Shown: positions 63,168-64,000 of the stretch, piece after piece
Position numbering within the stretch: the first letter of the stretch is position 1
How the letters are laid out: each line of letters opens with the position of its first letter
Source of the DNA: Streptomyces hygroscopicus
GTDB lineage: Bacteria > Actinomycetota > Actinomycetes > Streptomycetales > Streptomycetaceae
DNA: 64,000 nt
Assembly (NCBI GenBank): GCA_002021875.1
Contig: CP018627.1
Span: forward strand, 11,780,001 to 11,844,000
Reading direction: 5' to 3'
Program-made: the position numbers and the translations under genes
The notes under the pieces: model-generated
The model's input: the letters and a program-made list of their open reading frames with translations, nothing else
Told to the model about the DNA's origin: nothing
The model's database searches: none

Positions 63168-63910
63168 GTGAGCCGGAGCCGGCTGGTGGACCTCGTGCCC
63201 GCCGAGCGGCCGGTGCGGGTGGCGTACCTGTTCCCCCGCGCGGCGCGGGCGTCAGCGCGGTGCTGGCAGTGGGCCGGGCCGTGGCCCCGGACCCCCACCC
63301 GGTGGCGGTCCGTCTGCCCGGCAGGGAGTCGCTGCTCGACCAGCCTCCGATCGCGGACCTCCCGGCCGTGGCCGAGCGGCCGGCGGACGCCATCCGTACG
63401 CACGCGGGTGAGGCGCGGATCATCCTCTGCGGCCACTCGTCAGGGTCGGTACTGGCGTACGAGACGGCCCGTGCGCTGGAGCCGGAGACCGCCGCTCTGC
63501 TCGCGGTCTCGGCACAACAGGCGCCGGGGACACCCGTCCGTACGGCCCCGGGGGCTGGGACCTCCCGGACGACCAGTTCTTCGCCGAGGTCGTCGCGGGC
63601 GGCTACCTGCCCGCCGAGCTGCTCGATGGCCCGGACGTCCTGGAGATGGTGGCCCCGAGCCCCGGCGCTGCGCGCGGACTACCGGGCGACCTACGAATAC
63701 CTCACCGGAACCACCCGGTAGGCCCCGGTGGCGTCGCCGATCCTCGCCATCCGTGCCACGGAGGACGAGACCGTCGCCGAGGAGGACATCGCCGCGTGGT
63801 CGGCGCTGACGACGAGTGGCCACACGACCGCCCTGATTGCCGCCGGGCACAATCTGCTGCGTGACCGTCCGGCGGAGTTGGCCGACGCGCTCCGGCACGC
63901 GCTGTCCTGA
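63168..63910 (+). pseudogene. Type II thioesterase relic
   Basis: Across three frames the plus strand gives LVDLVPAERPVRVAYLFP, then VAVRLPGRESLLDQPPIADL, IILCGHSSGSVLAYETARAL holding the nucleophile serine (GHSSG), QFFAEVVAGGYLPAELL and the end PILAIRATEDETVAEEDIAA with GHNLL containing the His. Frame changes near 63250, 63545 and 63640 and a TAG at 63719 show decay. Such enzymes clear misloaded carriers in NRPS or PKS systems, so the relic is another trace of a lost biosynthetic cluster. Confidence 0.7.
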
Positions 63911-64000
63911 GCGCGGGCCCGGCGGCGGGCGGTCAGGGCCTGCGGTGCACGGAAACGGCGTACTCTCCGCCGGTGTAAGGGCTCCGGGACCAGGTCGCGT

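Overview
The window is high-GC actinobacterial DNA, almost certainly from a Streptomyces. Supporting signs are the codon bias, sugar ABC loci that lack their own ATPase, paired GAF/HisKA_3 sensor-kinase architecture, rare TTA leucine codons, and Streptomyces-type IS5, IS630 and integrase-core elements. No rRNA, tRNA, CRISPR array or replication origin was seen. The region is accessory in character. Intact operons alternate with IS debris, and at least eight host genes survive only as relics.

Layout. 1-3.6 kb: transposase relics, plus a divergent CGNR regulator / EamA exporter pair. 3.9-13.7 kb: a compact minus-strand operon, read from 13.7 down to 3.9 kb. It encodes an Fe(II)/2-oxoglutarate dioxygenase, an unknown (frameshifted) protein, an A-PCP-C nonribosomal peptide synthetase, two ATP-grasp ligases, an MFS exporter and a GNAT/Fem-like transferase. 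This is the best candidate for an undescribed small-peptide pathway. 14.4-16.0 and 31.4-33.0 kb: a 1585-bp apparently perfect inverted repeat. Each copy carries the same 5' part of a polyketide ketosynthase gene, differently truncated, and the repeat encloses 15.45 kb. Inside it lie a rhamnose/glycan-use locus (L-rhamnonate dehydratase, zinc dehydrogenase, WbsX/GH99-like protein, ABC transporter, LacI regulator with a tandem palindromic operator), IS remains and PucR-type regulators. 33.2-37.3 kb: a plus-strand biosynthetic operon of KAS III, class III aminotransferase, acyl-CoA dehydrogenase and hotdog thioesterase.

38.7-44.4 kb: an orphan GAF sensor kinase faces a two-gene unit of a membrane-anchored periplasmic-binding-fold protein and a P-loop NTPase. 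44.5-45.3 kb: decayed pcaI-pcaJ-pcaF-like genes. 45.3-48.6 kb: a serine hydrolase gene broken by abutting IS5 and IS630 elements inserted at TA. 49-53.3 kb: a PucR regulator, a sodium:solute symporter and a class II aldolase. 53.4-60.3 kb: a debranching-type glycosidase divergent from a LacI regulator and a sugar ABC transporter. 60.3-63.9 kb: an SsuE-like FMN reductase and truncated relics of an FMNH2 monooxygenase, an EthD protein and a type II thioesterase around another transposase.

How the genes may work together (inference). The 3.9-13.7 kb operon and the 33.2-37.3 kb operon may be two arms of one ancestral cluster. They would have been separated when a ketosynthase promoter segment was duplicated in inverted orientation and IS-rich DNA accumulated between the copies. 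The two sugar loci look like self-contained catabolic modules.
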